Source of the DNA: JACMLD01 sp047602295
GTDB lineage: Bacteria; Bacteroidota; Bacteroidia; Chitinophagales; Chitinophagaceae
DNA length: 64,000 nucleotides
NCBI GenBank assembly: GCA_047602295.1
Contig: JASGHP010000001.1
Span: 2,728,001-2,792,000 of the forward strand
Reading direction: 5' to 3'
Shown here: positions 36,959-45,439 of the stretch, in pieces
Position numbering within the stretch: the stretch's first letter is position 1
Layout of the letters: every line of letters begins with the position of its first letter
Position numbers and translations under genes: made by a program
Notes under the pieces: generated by a model
Told to the model about the DNA's origin: nothing
The model's input: only the letters and a program-made list of their open reading frames with translations
Databases searched by the model: none

Positions 36959-37074
36959 GTGTAAGGGGTTAAATATGTCTGGTAGATTTTCGATTTTAAA
37001 GTTAGTGAATAGACTTTATTCTCTGGCACAAACGGAGATGAAAAGAATGCCGCCAGCAATTGCGCAACCGGTTA

Positions 37075-37174
37075 CTGTCATGTTGCAAACATCCTGTGGG
37101 CCTGTTGGTTTAAGTTGTTGCAAAAAGGTATGCTGCTTCTATTGCAAGTCCACGAGATGCTTGCAGCATGACAG
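37075..37174. repeat. 30-bp imperfect inverted repeat with wobble-type changes
   Basis: Left arm 37075-37104 and right arm 37145-37174 (reverse complement) share 24 of 30 bases; the six differences are all transitions, which in RNA can remain as G-U or similar pairs. The loop is 40 bases. It lies in the 36959-37313 gap, where no convincing gene exists. Confidence 0.6.
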
Positions 37175-37313
37175 GGGAGTGGATGATAATTCTTTGGACT
37201 CTCTCAGGTTTAATTGCCAAACGCAATTTTCCAGAGATGTATACCTGAGATGCTTCCAGTAGTAGAAACTTAGCTCTTGAAATTTATATATTTGTCTTTA
37301 TAGACAAAAGTGT

Positions 37314-37643
37314 TCATTTGCCTCTTGTAGGTTTTTTATCGCCAAACAAGTATCCGATAGCTAAAGTTATTAGTGGGCTAATAATCGACCAAAAATCCTT
37401 AATGGATAAAGGAATTCTGTCTAAGGGTGTAGTCATCATGCAATATGTGTAACCAATACCTGTCAGTATTAAAATAATCACACTTAATGCTGCAACATTG
37501 TTAGGTATGCTTGACGAACTACCCCAAATCTTTCCTAAATATCCTTGGTTAACTCTTTCTTTCTCAAGATTGTTATGATTATCTAAAACTTTATTTGCGA
37601 GTTCTTTATCCCTAGGTAGAGGAACGTTTATCTGATTAGGCAT
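37314..37643 (-). CDS. Hypothetical two-helix membrane protein
   Basis: 109 residues: a charged N-terminal helix (DKELANKVLDNHNNLEKERV) and two transmembrane helices (IPNNVAALSVIILILTGIGY and IISPLITLAIGYLFGDK). No family recognised. Its start overlaps the end of the upstream 120-residue gene by 8 bases, so the two are translated together and may work together. Possible end of the DUF5343/HEPN operon. Confidence 0.55.
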   Translation of the reverse strand: MPNQINVPLPRDKELANKVLDNHNNLEKERVNQGYLGKIWGSSSSIPNNVAALSVIILILTGIGYTYCMMTTPLDRIPLSIKDFWSIISPLITLAIGYLFGDKKPTRGK

Positions 37644-37998
37644 TTTTTACCTCCTCTCTTTTATACCAAGTATAGTGTATTGTCTTATTTGACGTTTCGT
37701 TTAAAGCATAGACCACAAAATTTAAATAGACTTGTTTATTGTCAATTTTGGCAAGTGGTAAGGGAGATAAATTGCCGGTTCCAAGCGAACTAGTGAAATT
37801 AGTTAAGATTAGTTCTAGCTCTGTGTTACTTATTACATTAAAATCCATTTTTTGAGCCGATAAATTTGTATTTAATATAAACTTAATAATTATGGTTACG
37901 CCAAGTGTTAATTCAAATTTTAAAGGTTCATCATTAAAGGTAATTATTGTGCCAGTATCAATTATCTCATAATTATTGTCGCTAGTTAAAATTTTCAT
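37636..37998 (-). CDS. Hypothetical protein
   Basis: 120 residues, no signal peptide. Mostly beta strands (FDEPLKFELTLGVTIIIKFILN-type, NTELELILTNFTSSLG). No family recognised. Overlaps the membrane protein gene by 8 bases; 125 bases separate it from the HEPN gene upstream, so it may be transcribed with it. Confidence 0.55.
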   Translation of the reverse strand: MKILTSDNNYEIIDTGTIITFNDEPLKFELTLGVTIIIKFILNTNLSAQKMDFNVISNTELELILTNFTSSLGTGNLSPLPLAKIDNKQVYLNFVVYALNETSNKTIHYTWYKREEVKNA

Positions 37999-38123
37999 GA
38001 TCTATTCTTTAAATTGATTATTTTTTCTTCAAAGAAATTGGTAGGCACTTATGTTTATAGATTGATGAAAAATAAATATAATATCAGTAAACTTTCAAAT
38101 ACGTGTCTGCAAGAAGACAGAAT

Positions 38124-38693
38124 TTATCCAGTTTGTCTTACCCAAGCTCTTATATTAATACCTATTCTTTCGATGTCTTCTCTTGTAACAATGCCTCCAT
38201 GCATTATTATATTGCGTGATCTTTCTAAAGTGGAAAGTACTCCTTTAGCCCATTCCATATCTGTCAAAATATCTTTAAACAGATCCCAGTTAACAACAAT
38301 TATTGAAGACAAATCACCAAATTCACAATACATTATTTCTTCTGTGCCTCTACTTCCATGCCACCTAAATTTGATATCATCTTCCTGCCTTGTTTTGACT
38401 TTAGCCTTAATCTTTTCAGGGACTTTTTCCCACCAAGTTTCAAGAAACCTTTCGGCCATGGCAGATTTAACTAGATCCCGAACGGAGTTTTCAAAGGAAT
38501 GTAAAGCTATGTACACTAGTGACATTAGCCTTGCTTTTTGAATGTTGTCATCGTCTAACATTTCAAAGGATAAAGCCTTCATTATTGAATGTTCTTCCTC
38601 TTTCCCAAACTTAGAAAGCTTTTTTCGTCCTGCTTTATCAAGACTTTCCTCAGTAAGTATACCACGATAAACGAAATTGTAGAGCTCTCTCAT
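38124..38693 (-). CDS. Swt1-type HEPN domain protein, probable RNase
   Basis: 189 residues, all helical. The C-terminal segment LERSRNIIMHGG contains the HEPN catalytic motif R-x4-H (Arg160, His165), flanked by the helix EMLDDDNIQKARLMSLVYIALHSFENSVRDLV that matches the Swt1-like HEPN family. HEPN proteins of this kind cut RNA and are frequent in toxin-antitoxin and phage defence modules. Its start is a single base after the stop of the DUF5343 gene (TAA T ATG), so the two are translationally coupled. Full length and motif intact, though its partner gene is frameshifted. Confidence 0.75.
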   Translation of the reverse strand: MRELYNFVYRGILTEESLDKAGRKKLSKFGKEEEHSIMKALSFEMLDDDNIQKARLMSLVYIALHSFENSVRDLVKSAMAERFLETWWEKVPEKIKAKVKTRQEDDIKFRWHGSRGTEEIMYCEFGDLSSIIVVNWDLFKDILTDMEWAKGVLSTLERSRNIIMHGGIVTREDIERIGINIRAWVRQTG

Positions 38694-38694
38694 A

Positions 38695-38982
38695 TTATCC
38701 TAAATGGTCACGAAGACTTTTAAAAATCGCGTCATAAACTGCTTGTTCCTTTGTGTCAGGCAAAATTATGTTGATGTGATATTGCAAACCATCAATGTTT
38801 AGTTGCTTCTTTTTTCTAATTCCACTCAAATCTTCAGGATCTTTTTTTTGCTTTTCTTTGTCCTCTGGATTTTTATCATTCTCATCATTTTCCGTTTTGT
38901 CTACCTTGGTTTTATCGAAGTCAGCCAACTTGCATAAAGCGACAAAATTTGTTGCTATTAGTTTTATGAGATGATTCTGTTT
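38695..38982 (-). pseudogene. DUF5343 protein, 3' part of a frameshifted gene
   Basis: In-frame continuation after the indel: QNHLIKLIATNFVALCKLADF, a Lys/Glu/Asp-rich linker (KTENDENDKNPEDKEKQKK) and the conserved end (GLQYHINIILPDTKEQAVYDAIFKSLRDH) of DUF5343 proteins. The stop at 38695-38697 is followed one base later by the HEPN start codon. Confidence 0.75.
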
Positions 38983-39340
38983 TGCTCTTACCTGCATAAA
39001 GTGTCCGAAGTTTATTATAAACTTCCGTTTGTGTCATTTTTTGTGCATCCTTGCGAATCGCAAATAAATCGGAAAACATTTCTTTGATACCGTCTGCCAA
39101 AACACCTGCAGCAACGTCCTTATCTAAAAACTCATAGTATCTTTTTGTAGGAACATTATTTGTATCTAAAAAGCCTAATTCTTTTAAGATACCAATAAAA
39201 GTTCTGTCATTAGTACTTGCAAATTCTAGCCCTGCAAGAAATTTTACTGTAAACCTTTCAGGAGCCTGTGCGTCTTGAATCGCTTGAAAATAAGCTTGAA
39301 ATGAACCAGATTTAACCGAGTAACTATTAGGTAGTGCCAT
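38981..39340 (-). pseudogene. DUF5343 protein, 5' part of a frameshifted gene
   Basis: Starts MALPNSYSV, as in most DUF5343 proteins, followed by AIQDAQAPERFTVKFLAGLEFASTNDR and the SDLFAIRKDAQKM helix. At the run of four A on the coding strand (genomic 38980-38983, in GCAAAACAG) one base too many shifts the frame, giving an artificial tail to a stop at 38921. Removing one A restores a protein of about 215 residues of normal length. DUF5343 has no known biochemical function. Either a mutation, a phase-variable tract or a homopolymer sequencing error. Confidence 0.78.
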
Positions 39341-40310
39341 GCCGAAATATTTAAAATGAGTTTAGGGGTGATATCGCTTATTGTATCTCGTAATTCTTAA
39401 ACAAGCACTACCACTTACAAATTTTCCAAACAATGCATTTGGGAAACTTAATTAAACCAACATTGATTTTTAATACATCCATACTAACAATATGATTTTT
39501 CAAAAAATAAGGATAAACATTTGTAAATAATTATTTCATCTTTTTGCATAAACATGTTAACCCACTTTGCTGGAGAAGCAGGATTTGGGTTTGCCATACT
39601 AAATATATAGCGGTAGATTAAATGTAGGTATTCCTACATAACCAACCAATTTTTTTTACAGCAGCAACCCTCTAAGGGGTTTTATATATGGACTACTTAA
39701 ATAGTCTATCAGCACTAATCTAATGCTTCTTTAATTCATACTGAAAATCTCGACAAAGCAATCTGGTTTTTCCTTTAGGGTTGGATAGACTTAAAGCCCT
39801 CCACCTCAAAACCACCATTCCTTCCACCAAAAACACCCAATCTCTCCACCCGGAATATATGATCCAAGCACACAAAAACATGTTTTATACCTGCAAAAAC
39901 CAGTAATCCAACCATCCGGAATAGGTATTCCAGGCACATAAAACCATGGTTTTTGCAGGCAAAAACCAGTAATCTAAGCACTAAGAATAGGGAAAACTAA
40001 AGCAGGGAATACTGGTTTTTAGATTGCAAATCCGGTATTCTGCATGCTTAGTTTCCTGTTTTTGCCTACTTAGTTTCCAGGTTTTGGGTACTTATTTTCC
40101 AGGTTTTGCACACTTATTTTCCGGTTTTTTAAGTATTTCATTTAGTGAGTCTGAAACTGTTACTGCATCTTCCTTTTACGTGGTAATGATTATGCATTTG
40201 CGTATAAAATATAGAATTTATAAAACTATTGGATGGTCTGCATAAGATATTTTTAAAGTGGGCCGTTTCGCTGTTGTTATTCTATTCTTTAAATTTTAAA
40301 TCCAACAATC
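39341..40310. other. Gene-free region with a second 22-bp array
   Basis: 970 bases between the DUF5343 gene (minus) and the gene at 40311 (plus). 39341-39780 is AT-rich with no feature recognised; 39808-40115 is the 22-bp array; 40134-40310 presumably includes the promoter of the next gene. Short frames at 39775 and 40024 fall inside the array and are rejected. Confidence 0.7.
39808..40115. repeat. Degenerate tandem array, 14 units of 22 bp, sister of 23593-24010
   Basis: Fourteen units of exactly 22 bases. The left part has AAAACCA-type units, the centre AAAACCATGGTTTTT, and the right end repeats TTTCCAGGTTTTG with CCTACTT or CACACTT, in the same order as the array at 23593-24010. The unit AAAACCAGTAATCC on the left is matched by GGAATACTGGTTTT on the right, making the array a large imperfect palindrome. 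Confidence 0.9.
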
Positions 40311-40925
40311 ATGATTAAACCCAGAATCAACAGGGATTACAAAAAATGCAGCGCTATTAAAAGAGAAACAAGGGCTCTTAGTGTATTGCAAAGCATGACC
40401 CGCAATGCAAATTTTCCTTCCCCGCCGGTAAAAATGGAAGACCTGGCCAGGGTGCAGACCCAGTACGCTTCTTCGCGTGTTGACGCAGAAAACAGGGACA
40501 GGATTAAAGGCAACGAAAAAAAGAAGATCGCTGCTGAGCTTATCGCTATGCTGGATCAATTGGCAGATTACGTTACCGATGTAGCCAATGGAGATGCTTC
40601 TATTTTACTATCTTCCGGATTTGATATTGTCACCAGCTCAAAAGGTGCTGGCTTCGGGCCTATTACCGACTTTGCTGTGAAAGTAAGCAACACCAGTGGA
40701 GAGGCTGTGGTTAGTTGCGCTACCGTAGATTATGCTACCGGCTATGCCGTGCATTATGCAATGGTTACGGATGGCGTGCTTGTCTGGAAAGCTGTTATGG
40801 GCAGTGTTACCAAGTATGTTATTACAGATTTAGAGCCGGGCAAAACATATGTCTTCTGCATGGAAGCTGTTGGCACCAAAAAGAAATCTATTAAATCGGA
40901 AGAGATAAGAAGAATAATACCATGA
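40311..40925 (+). CDS. Hypothetical protein with fibronectin type III-like C-terminus
   Basis: 204 residues without a signal peptide. N-terminal helical, basic part (ENRDRIKGNEKKKIAAELIAMLDQLADYV) and a C-terminal beta sandwich (SGEAVVSCATVDYATGYAVHYA, then VITDLEPGKTYVFCMEAVG) with the FnIII signature LxPGxxYxF. Bacteroidota carry families of such short proteins beside repeat regions, role unknown. The TGA stop is directly followed by an AATGTG repeat array. Confidence 0.6.
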   Translation: MIKPRINRDYKKCSAIKRETRALSVLQSMTRNANFPSPPVKMEDLARVQTQYASSRVDAENRDRIKGNEKKKIAAELIAMLDQLADYVTDVANGDASILLSSGFDIVTSSKGAGFGPITDFAVKVSNTSGEAVVSCATVDYATGYAVHYAMVTDGVLVWKAVMGSVTKYVITDLEPGKTYVFCMEAVGTKKKSIKSEEIRRIIP

Positions 40926-41017
40926 GAAACAAATGTGGCAAATGTGGAAAATGTGATGAATGTGACAAATGCTCTAGAGAAAGTGATAAGTTTTAAGTAG
41001 TAAGTTTTAAGTTAGCT
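40923..41017 (+). repeat. AAATGTG and TAAGTTT arrays from a stop codon
   Basis: From the TGA stop (40923-40925) units of the form AAATGTGGA repeat every 8-9 bases to about 40970, followed by TAAGTAG, TAAGTTT and TAAGTTA heptads (40987-41013). An inverted copy of the TTCGCGGCAG element begins at 41017. Confidence 0.8.
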
Positions 41018-41095
41018 CGTTCCATTTTTTGGTAAAACTGCCGCGAATAAGAAATCCTACAAATCATATCAATCCTAAAAATCCTAGTTTGGACA
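41017..41095 (-). repeat. Dispersed element copy, inverted
   Basis: GGTAAAACTGCCGCGAAT (plus strand) is the reverse complement of the tail shared by the two copies at 26269 and 26431; AGGATT-type units follow. It lies between the array at 40923 and the 24-bp palindrome at 41101. Confidence 0.75.
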
Positions 41096-41100
41096 ATAAA

Positions 41101-41124
41101 AGAGACAGGGCATGCCCTGTCTCT
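41101..41124. repeat. Perfect 24-bp palindrome
   Basis: The 12 bases at 41101-41112 (AGAGACAGGGCA) are the exact reverse complement of 41113-41124. Similar GAGAC...GTCTC palindromes are scattered in Bacteroidota and cyanobacterial genomes. It sits between convergent gene ends. Confidence 0.8.
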
Positions 41125-41159
41125 ACATTTATACAAACCTTATAATCTCCAATGTCGAA

Positions 41160-41200
41160 CTCTCAAACTCTCAAACTCCCGAACTTTCAAACTACTGAAC
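41160..41200 (-). repeat. AGTTTG/AGTTCG array from the stop codon of the gene at 41192
   Basis: On the minus strand the coding end AAAGTTCAG and the stop TAG (41192-41194) flow into TAGTTTG, AAAGTTCG, GGAGTTTG, AGAGTTTG and AGAGTTCG units of 7-8 bases. Confidence 0.8.
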
Positions 41201-41638
41201 TTTTTTAACAGTTGCTGCTGCCGGCTTCACACTTCCTGTTTCTTGTGTTGGCAAAGATGGCGTTGCAACGGGGGTTATTGTTTTTACTGCGGCGGGTGCA
41301 GGTTTATCGCTTGTTAGATTAGCGTTGCTTTTTGCTATTGTTGCAGGTGCTATTGTTCTTGCAGTAGAAGAACTCATGCTGGTGCCTGGTGCAAACTTCA
41401 TTCCGGGTGCTGTTCCTTTGCGTATTTGCGTAATGATGCTCTCTTTGGTGTTTTCATTGCTGGCCGCCACTACTACCGGCTTTGCATTGCTGGCTGGTGC
41501 AAACTTCATTCCTGGCACGGTGCCATTTTTATACTGGTCGCTCAGTTTTGTAGAAGTATTTTCTTCCTGTGCCTGCAGCTTGCAGGTAAAGGCCACTGCT
41601 AATAAAAGAACGATGGAATATTTTTTATACTGCATCAT
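41192..41638 (-). CDS. Hypothetical exported protein with two GMKFAP repeats
   Basis: 148 residues. Signal peptide (MMQYKKYSIVLLLAVAFTCKLQAQ). Two related repeats, GTVPGMKFAPASNA and GTAPGMKFAPGTSM, about 35 residues apart, then an Ala/Thr/Pro-rich tail ending TVKKVQ. No known family. It lies after the large beta-repeat gene at 41762 on the same strand. Confidence 0.6.
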   Translation of the reverse strand: MMQYKKYSIVLLLAVAFTCKLQAQEENTSTKLSDQYKNGTVPGMKFAPASNAKPVVVAASNENTKESIITQIRKGTAPGMKFAPGTSMSSSTARTIAPATIAKSNANLTSDKPAPAAVKTITPVATPSLPTQETGSVKPAAATVKKVQ

Positions 41639-41686
41639 AATGATTTGTTTTAGTGGTTATCTGATTTTATTAAACGCTTGAATTAT

Positions 41687-41742
41687 CGTGCCACGGTTGT
41701 TCGTACAAACACTGTCAGTTATTTTAACTAAACCGTGGCACG
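41687..41742. terminator. 12-bp hairpin between two minus-strand genes
   Basis: CGTGCCACGGTT (41687-41698) pairs perfectly with AACCGTGGCACG (41731-41742) around a 32-base loop. No clear T run follows on the minus strand, so it may be a processing or attenuation hairpin instead of a simple terminator. Confidence 0.5.
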
Positions 41743-41761
41743 TTAATTCATTTTAAAGTGC

Positions 41762-44707
41762 TTATTTAATGTTTACAAAAACTTTTATTTTCTGAACGCC
41801 GTTGCCATCATAATTGTCCAGCGCTTTACCAATTACCTGACCCAGTTTTACTTTATCAGGATCTGCTTTCATGGCAACACCCGGTATTGACGAAGTAACC
41901 AGCAAATCGCCTTTCTGTATAGCACCACCTTCTGTACAAACTTTTGTAGGTATAACGCCTACCACACCCATCGGCACTTTGCCTTTCATATCACTGTCAA
42001 CACCTTCTTCTGTAAGCAATACACCGGGTTTGGTAGCGTACACACCCAATACCAATGTAGAATAAGCACCGGCAGCTTTTGCAACAGCCCTGTCTTTTTC
42101 AAGAGAGATGGCCAATACATCGCCTGGCTCATACGCATCGCTGCTTCCTTCTGTGTCGAAAGCTTCTGCAAGGTCGGCACCACTGTTTTGCGTGCCACCG
42201 TTAAAATAACCAGTACCAGCTTTATTAACCCTGGCCACATTAACACCAGCACTTTGCAATACCATTATGTTTCCACTTGCACCTGTATGATTTACTTTTA
42301 CCCCAATGCTACCAGCACCGTTTGTAGCAACATCTACAGTAGGGTTTCCATTTGCTGTATTTAAGTTTGTGAATTTTGCTGCACGGCCAGTACCATAGCT
42401 TGGCGTGAATGCATATATAGCATTACCTGTTCCATCATTAGTAGTTTGTATGCCATCACCGTTTCCACCTGCACTGGCACTAATGGCATCACCATTGCCT
42501 TCAGTAAGTGCCAACACACCCGGGCCATTGCCAGATGCATTAGATTGGTAAAATACACCACCAAAGCCGCCAGTACCACTGCTTAAACCATACACACCTG
42601 CAGTACCAAAGTTTGCATAGATGGAGTTTACCTCACCCTTAACAGCGGCAGAAGTGGCTCTGTTATTGTCTACTTTAAAATTGCCCGCGATGCCATTGCC
42701 TATGGTAGTAGCAGTTATTAGATCGGTTTCATTGCTTGCATTAAAGTTATCAAACCTGGCTGCACGCCCTCCTGCATAAGAAGGTACCCATGCATACAAT
42801 GCATTGCCATTGCCATCTATATTGGTTTCTACACCATTGCCGTTTTTGCTTGCATTGGCAGTAATAGCGTTACCATTACCATCTGTTACAGCCACCAGTG
42901 CGGCGCCATTGCCACTAGTATTGGATGCATGAAACAAGCCCGCAAATCCGCCGGTGCCTGAAGAAACACCAAACACACCCGCAGCACCAAAGTTGCCGAA
43001 GATGGTATTTACTTCTCCGCGTACACCTGCACCCACACTATTGGTATTGTCTACTTTAAAATACCCGGCATTACCTTTTGTATTGTCTGGTATATTACCA
43101 CCGCCAACACTGTACACTTCCATTGTATTAAGATCATTCGCTGAATTGGTGTTTTCAAAACGGCCGGCCCTTCCTTTACTGCTGTTGCTGCCCACTTGTC
43201 CGTATACGCCAATACCTGTACCGGTGGTGCTGGTAGCAATAAATCCACGCACACCATAACCGCCGCCATCGTTTCTACCAACAACTGCACCTGCAATATC
43301 GCTGGTAGTACGGCCTACTACGGCTTCACCAGCACCATTGTTATCGCCCACAATACCTGCAGATGATTGCGAAGTAGTTATACCCTGCACACCAAAGCCA
43401 GCACCTGTACTACTAAGAACACCTGTGCCAGAACCAGTGGTGCTTACATTTACAACTGTACCATTGCCCACAGAGTTTGCGTTCAGTACATTATTATTAT
43501 TAGAATTGTTGAAAATAGAAACGCTTGCTGGTATACCATTTACACTGGTAGCAGTAAGACCTGTACCACTATTGCTGTTTGCATATACACCCGTACCATT
43601 TGCCGATGAATTGCCATACACACCCAATCCGTTTGGTGTAACGCCATAAACACCCCAGCCACTACCGTTTTGAGAACCCCATACACCAATACCCAATCCA
43701 CCGGTACCATTGTTGATACCTCTTATTGCGCTGGAGAAACCACCCGGAGCTGTAGAATTTACAATACCTCTTACTGCAGCAATGCTGGGTGTAGTAGTAT
43801 TATTAATACCTTCTAATGAAGTACCATCACCCAAATTAGTAAGACTAAACAAGGTGCTTGCATTGGTAACAGTATTTGCATAAGGAATGGTGAAACTGCC
43901 ACCGCCACCACTTGCAGGCGTTGTAGGGGCCCATTTGGTTCCATCAAATTGCAATACCTGTCCGCTGGTAGGCGCAGTAGTAGCAACAGGTTTTCCCTGT
44001 ATGCCCGCTACTGATGGAGCAGGATAATTGCCAGTAAGATCTCCACTAGCTGCACCGTTAGGAGGCAATGCAGTTGGTATAACACCAGGCGCCAGTTTAG
44101 CAGCAGTTACTTTTCCATCTGCAATAACAGGGCTGGGATAAGTGCCGGAAAGATCACCCGTAGCTGGTCCGTTAGGAGGTAAAGACGTTGGTATAACACC
44201 AGAAGCAATTTTTGCTGCAGTAATTTTTCCATCGGCAACAACCGGGTTAGGGTAGGTGCCAGAAAGATCTCCGCCAGCAGGGCCAGCGGGTGGCGCACCT
44301 GCAGAGTACAATGCATAAGGCACAGATAAAAGCTGACTGGCACCCATGCTTGTAAATGTGGTGCCGTTATCAGGGTCAATCTCTACCTGCAAATATTTAC
44401 TGCCACCACCCCAGTTGATACCAGCGATAGTGCCTGTAGCAGATATAGTACCCGTGCTGCCAATAGCAACATTAAAAAGACCAAATGCATTGGTCTGCAC
44501 ACTGCGTGTTTCTGTATACACAACCGTACCTGTAGCGGTACCATCGTGGATGCTTAAACGCAGTTTAATGTTTTTGAAGGCAATAGCATTGCCTACGGGA
44601 TTGCGTGCCACGCCCTGGTAATTGATCATGGCGGGCGATTGTGCAATGGCTGCAATTACCATGAATTGCAGCAGCAAGAAGCTTGCAGAAAGTTTTAAGA
44701 GTTTCAT
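41762..44707 (-). CDS. Large secreted beta-repeat protein
   Basis: 981 residues from the ATG at 44707 (MKLLKLSASFLLLQFMVIAAIAQ signal); a start at 44713 also exists. The first domain SPAMINYQGVARNPVGNAIAF is the head of many Bacteroidota trimeric surface fibres, followed by short collagen-like GDLSGTYPNPVVADGKITA repeats and a long region of beta repeats with GNGV/GVYG turns (SSAGIVGDNNGAGEAVVGRT). The C-terminal segment (GADLAEAFDTEGSSDAYEPGD, then VGVIPTKVCTEGGAIQKGD) is characteristic. Probably a cell-surface or tail-fibre-like protein. The next gene upstream ends 22 bases before its start and looks T9SS related. Confidence 0.82.
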   Translation of the reverse strand: MKLLKLSASFLLLQFMVIAAIAQSPAMINYQGVARNPVGNAIAFKNIKLRLSIHDGTATGTVVYTETRSVQTNAFGLFNVAIGSTGTISATGTIAGINWGGGSKYLQVEIDPDNGTTFTSMGASQLLSVPYALYSAGAPPAGPAGGDLSGTYPNPVVADGKITAAKIASGVIPTSLPPNGPATGDLSGTYPSPVIADGKVTAAKLAPGVIPTALPPNGAASGDLTGNYPAPSVAGIQGKPVATTAPTSGQVLQFDGTKWAPTTPASGGGGSFTIPYANTVTNASTLFSLTNLGDGTSLEGINNTTTPSIAAVRGIVNSTAPGGFSSAIRGINNGTGGLGIGVWGSQNGSGWGVYGVTPNGLGVYGNSSANGTGVYANSNSGTGLTATSVNGIPASVSIFNNSNNNNVLNANSVGNGTVVNVSTTGSGTGVLSSTGAGFGVQGITTSQSSAGIVGDNNGAGEAVVGRTTSDIAGAVVGRNDGGGYGVRGFIATSTTGTGIGVYGQVGSNSSKGRAGRFENTNSANDLNTMEVYSVGGGNIPDNTKGNAGYFKVDNTNSVGAGVRGEVNTIFGNFGAAGVFGVSSGTGGFAGLFHASNTSGNGAALVAVTDGNGNAITANASKNGNGVETNIDGNGNALYAWVPSYAGGRAARFDNFNASNETDLITATTIGNGIAGNFKVDNNRATSAAVKGEVNSIYANFGTAGVYGLSSGTGGFGGVFYQSNASGNGPGVLALTEGNGDAISASAGGNGDGIQTTNDGTGNAIYAFTPSYGTGRAAKFTNLNTANGNPTVDVATNGAGSIGVKVNHTGASGNIMVLQSAGVNVARVNKAGTGYFNGGTQNSGADLAEAFDTEGSSDAYEPGDVLAISLEKDRAVAKAAGAYSTLVLGVYATKPGVLLTEEGVDSDMKGKVPMGVVGVIPTKVCTEGGAIQKGDLLVTSSIPGVAMKADPDKVKLGQVIGKALDNYDGNGVQKIKVFVNIK

Positions 44708-44728
44708 TTGCAAAATTTAAAAATGGAA

Positions 44729-45259
44729 TTAGTGGCGTATATGGATAAGCTTGAAAGCGCCTTTTTTAAATGCTGATGATTGTCCTGTAACCATTAGTTG
44801 CAGGTATAAATAATAGTTGCCTGCGGGCAGGAAAGTAAGATTTACTTTTTCCGATTGTCCTACACCGTTATAATCAAACTGTTTGGTGGAAATAAGTTTG
44901 CCCTGCGCATCCATTATCATCATAATAACAGTACCTGCTTGTTGCACCATCAGGTTTAACTCTGTTTTATCTGCAACCGGGTTGGGGAAAATAAACACTT
45001 CGTCTGTAGCAAATGTGTTAGCATTGTTTTTGTTGCCCGCATGTTCTGTACCTGTAAACAACAAGCCATTCAGCACAGAAAGGGTAGGCTTGGTATAGGT
45101 ATCTATCAGGCAAAGCTCGCCTACGCTCCAATCGAAACGATAATACCCGCTAACTGCAGAGCTGCCGGTAACATTAATAACCGATGGTGTTATAGATTGC
45201 GCATTACAATAAGTGAGGGATAGGCATAAGAATGCCCCTAACATGTAAAGATGTTTCAT
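44729..45259 (-). CDS. Secreted protein with T9SS type A-like C-terminus
   Basis: 176 residues from the ATG at 45259 (MKHLYMLGAFLCLSLTYCNAQ signal; a start at 45271 adds four residues). Short N-terminal domain (VSGYYRFDWSVGELCLIDTYT) followed by the sorting domain VFIFPNPVADKTELNLMVQ and PAGNYYLYLQL. Found as small partner proteins of surface fibres. Precedes the large beta-repeat gene by 22 bases; probably one operon. Confidence 0.78.
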   Translation of the reverse strand: MKHLYMLGAFLCLSLTYCNAQSITPSVINVTGSSAVSGYYRFDWSVGELCLIDTYTKPTLSVLNGLLFTGTEHAGNKNNANTFATDEVFIFPNPVADKTELNLMVQQAGTVIMMIMDAQGKLISTKQFDYNGVGQSEKVNLTFLPAGNYYLYLQLMVTGQSSAFKKGAFKLIHIRH

Positions 45260-45439
45260 TGGCTGTTTCAATAAAGGGAAAAAATGGTTGAAGTGATTTG
45301 CTGAACAGGGTGGTACGGCAAAACCACTGTCTTTCAGTAAGGAGTAAGCGCAGAGACGCTAATTGGATGTATTATTAACCAAAGATAATATGCGGGTTTT
45401 GCATTGTCAATACCCCTTTTAGGGGATATTGCTTTTCGA

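Noticed and set aside
36975..37262. 95-residue plus-strand ORF
   Set aside because: Runs through the inverted repeat at 37075-37174; Cys-rich random-looking sequence without domain or signal.
38014..38541. 175-residue plus-strand ORF opposite the HEPN gene
   Set aside because: Antisense shadow; the minus frame carries the R-x4-H motif and coupling to DUF5343.
40024..40245. 73-residue plus-strand ORF
   Set aside because: Lies in the 22-bp array at 39808-40115; translation of repeat units.
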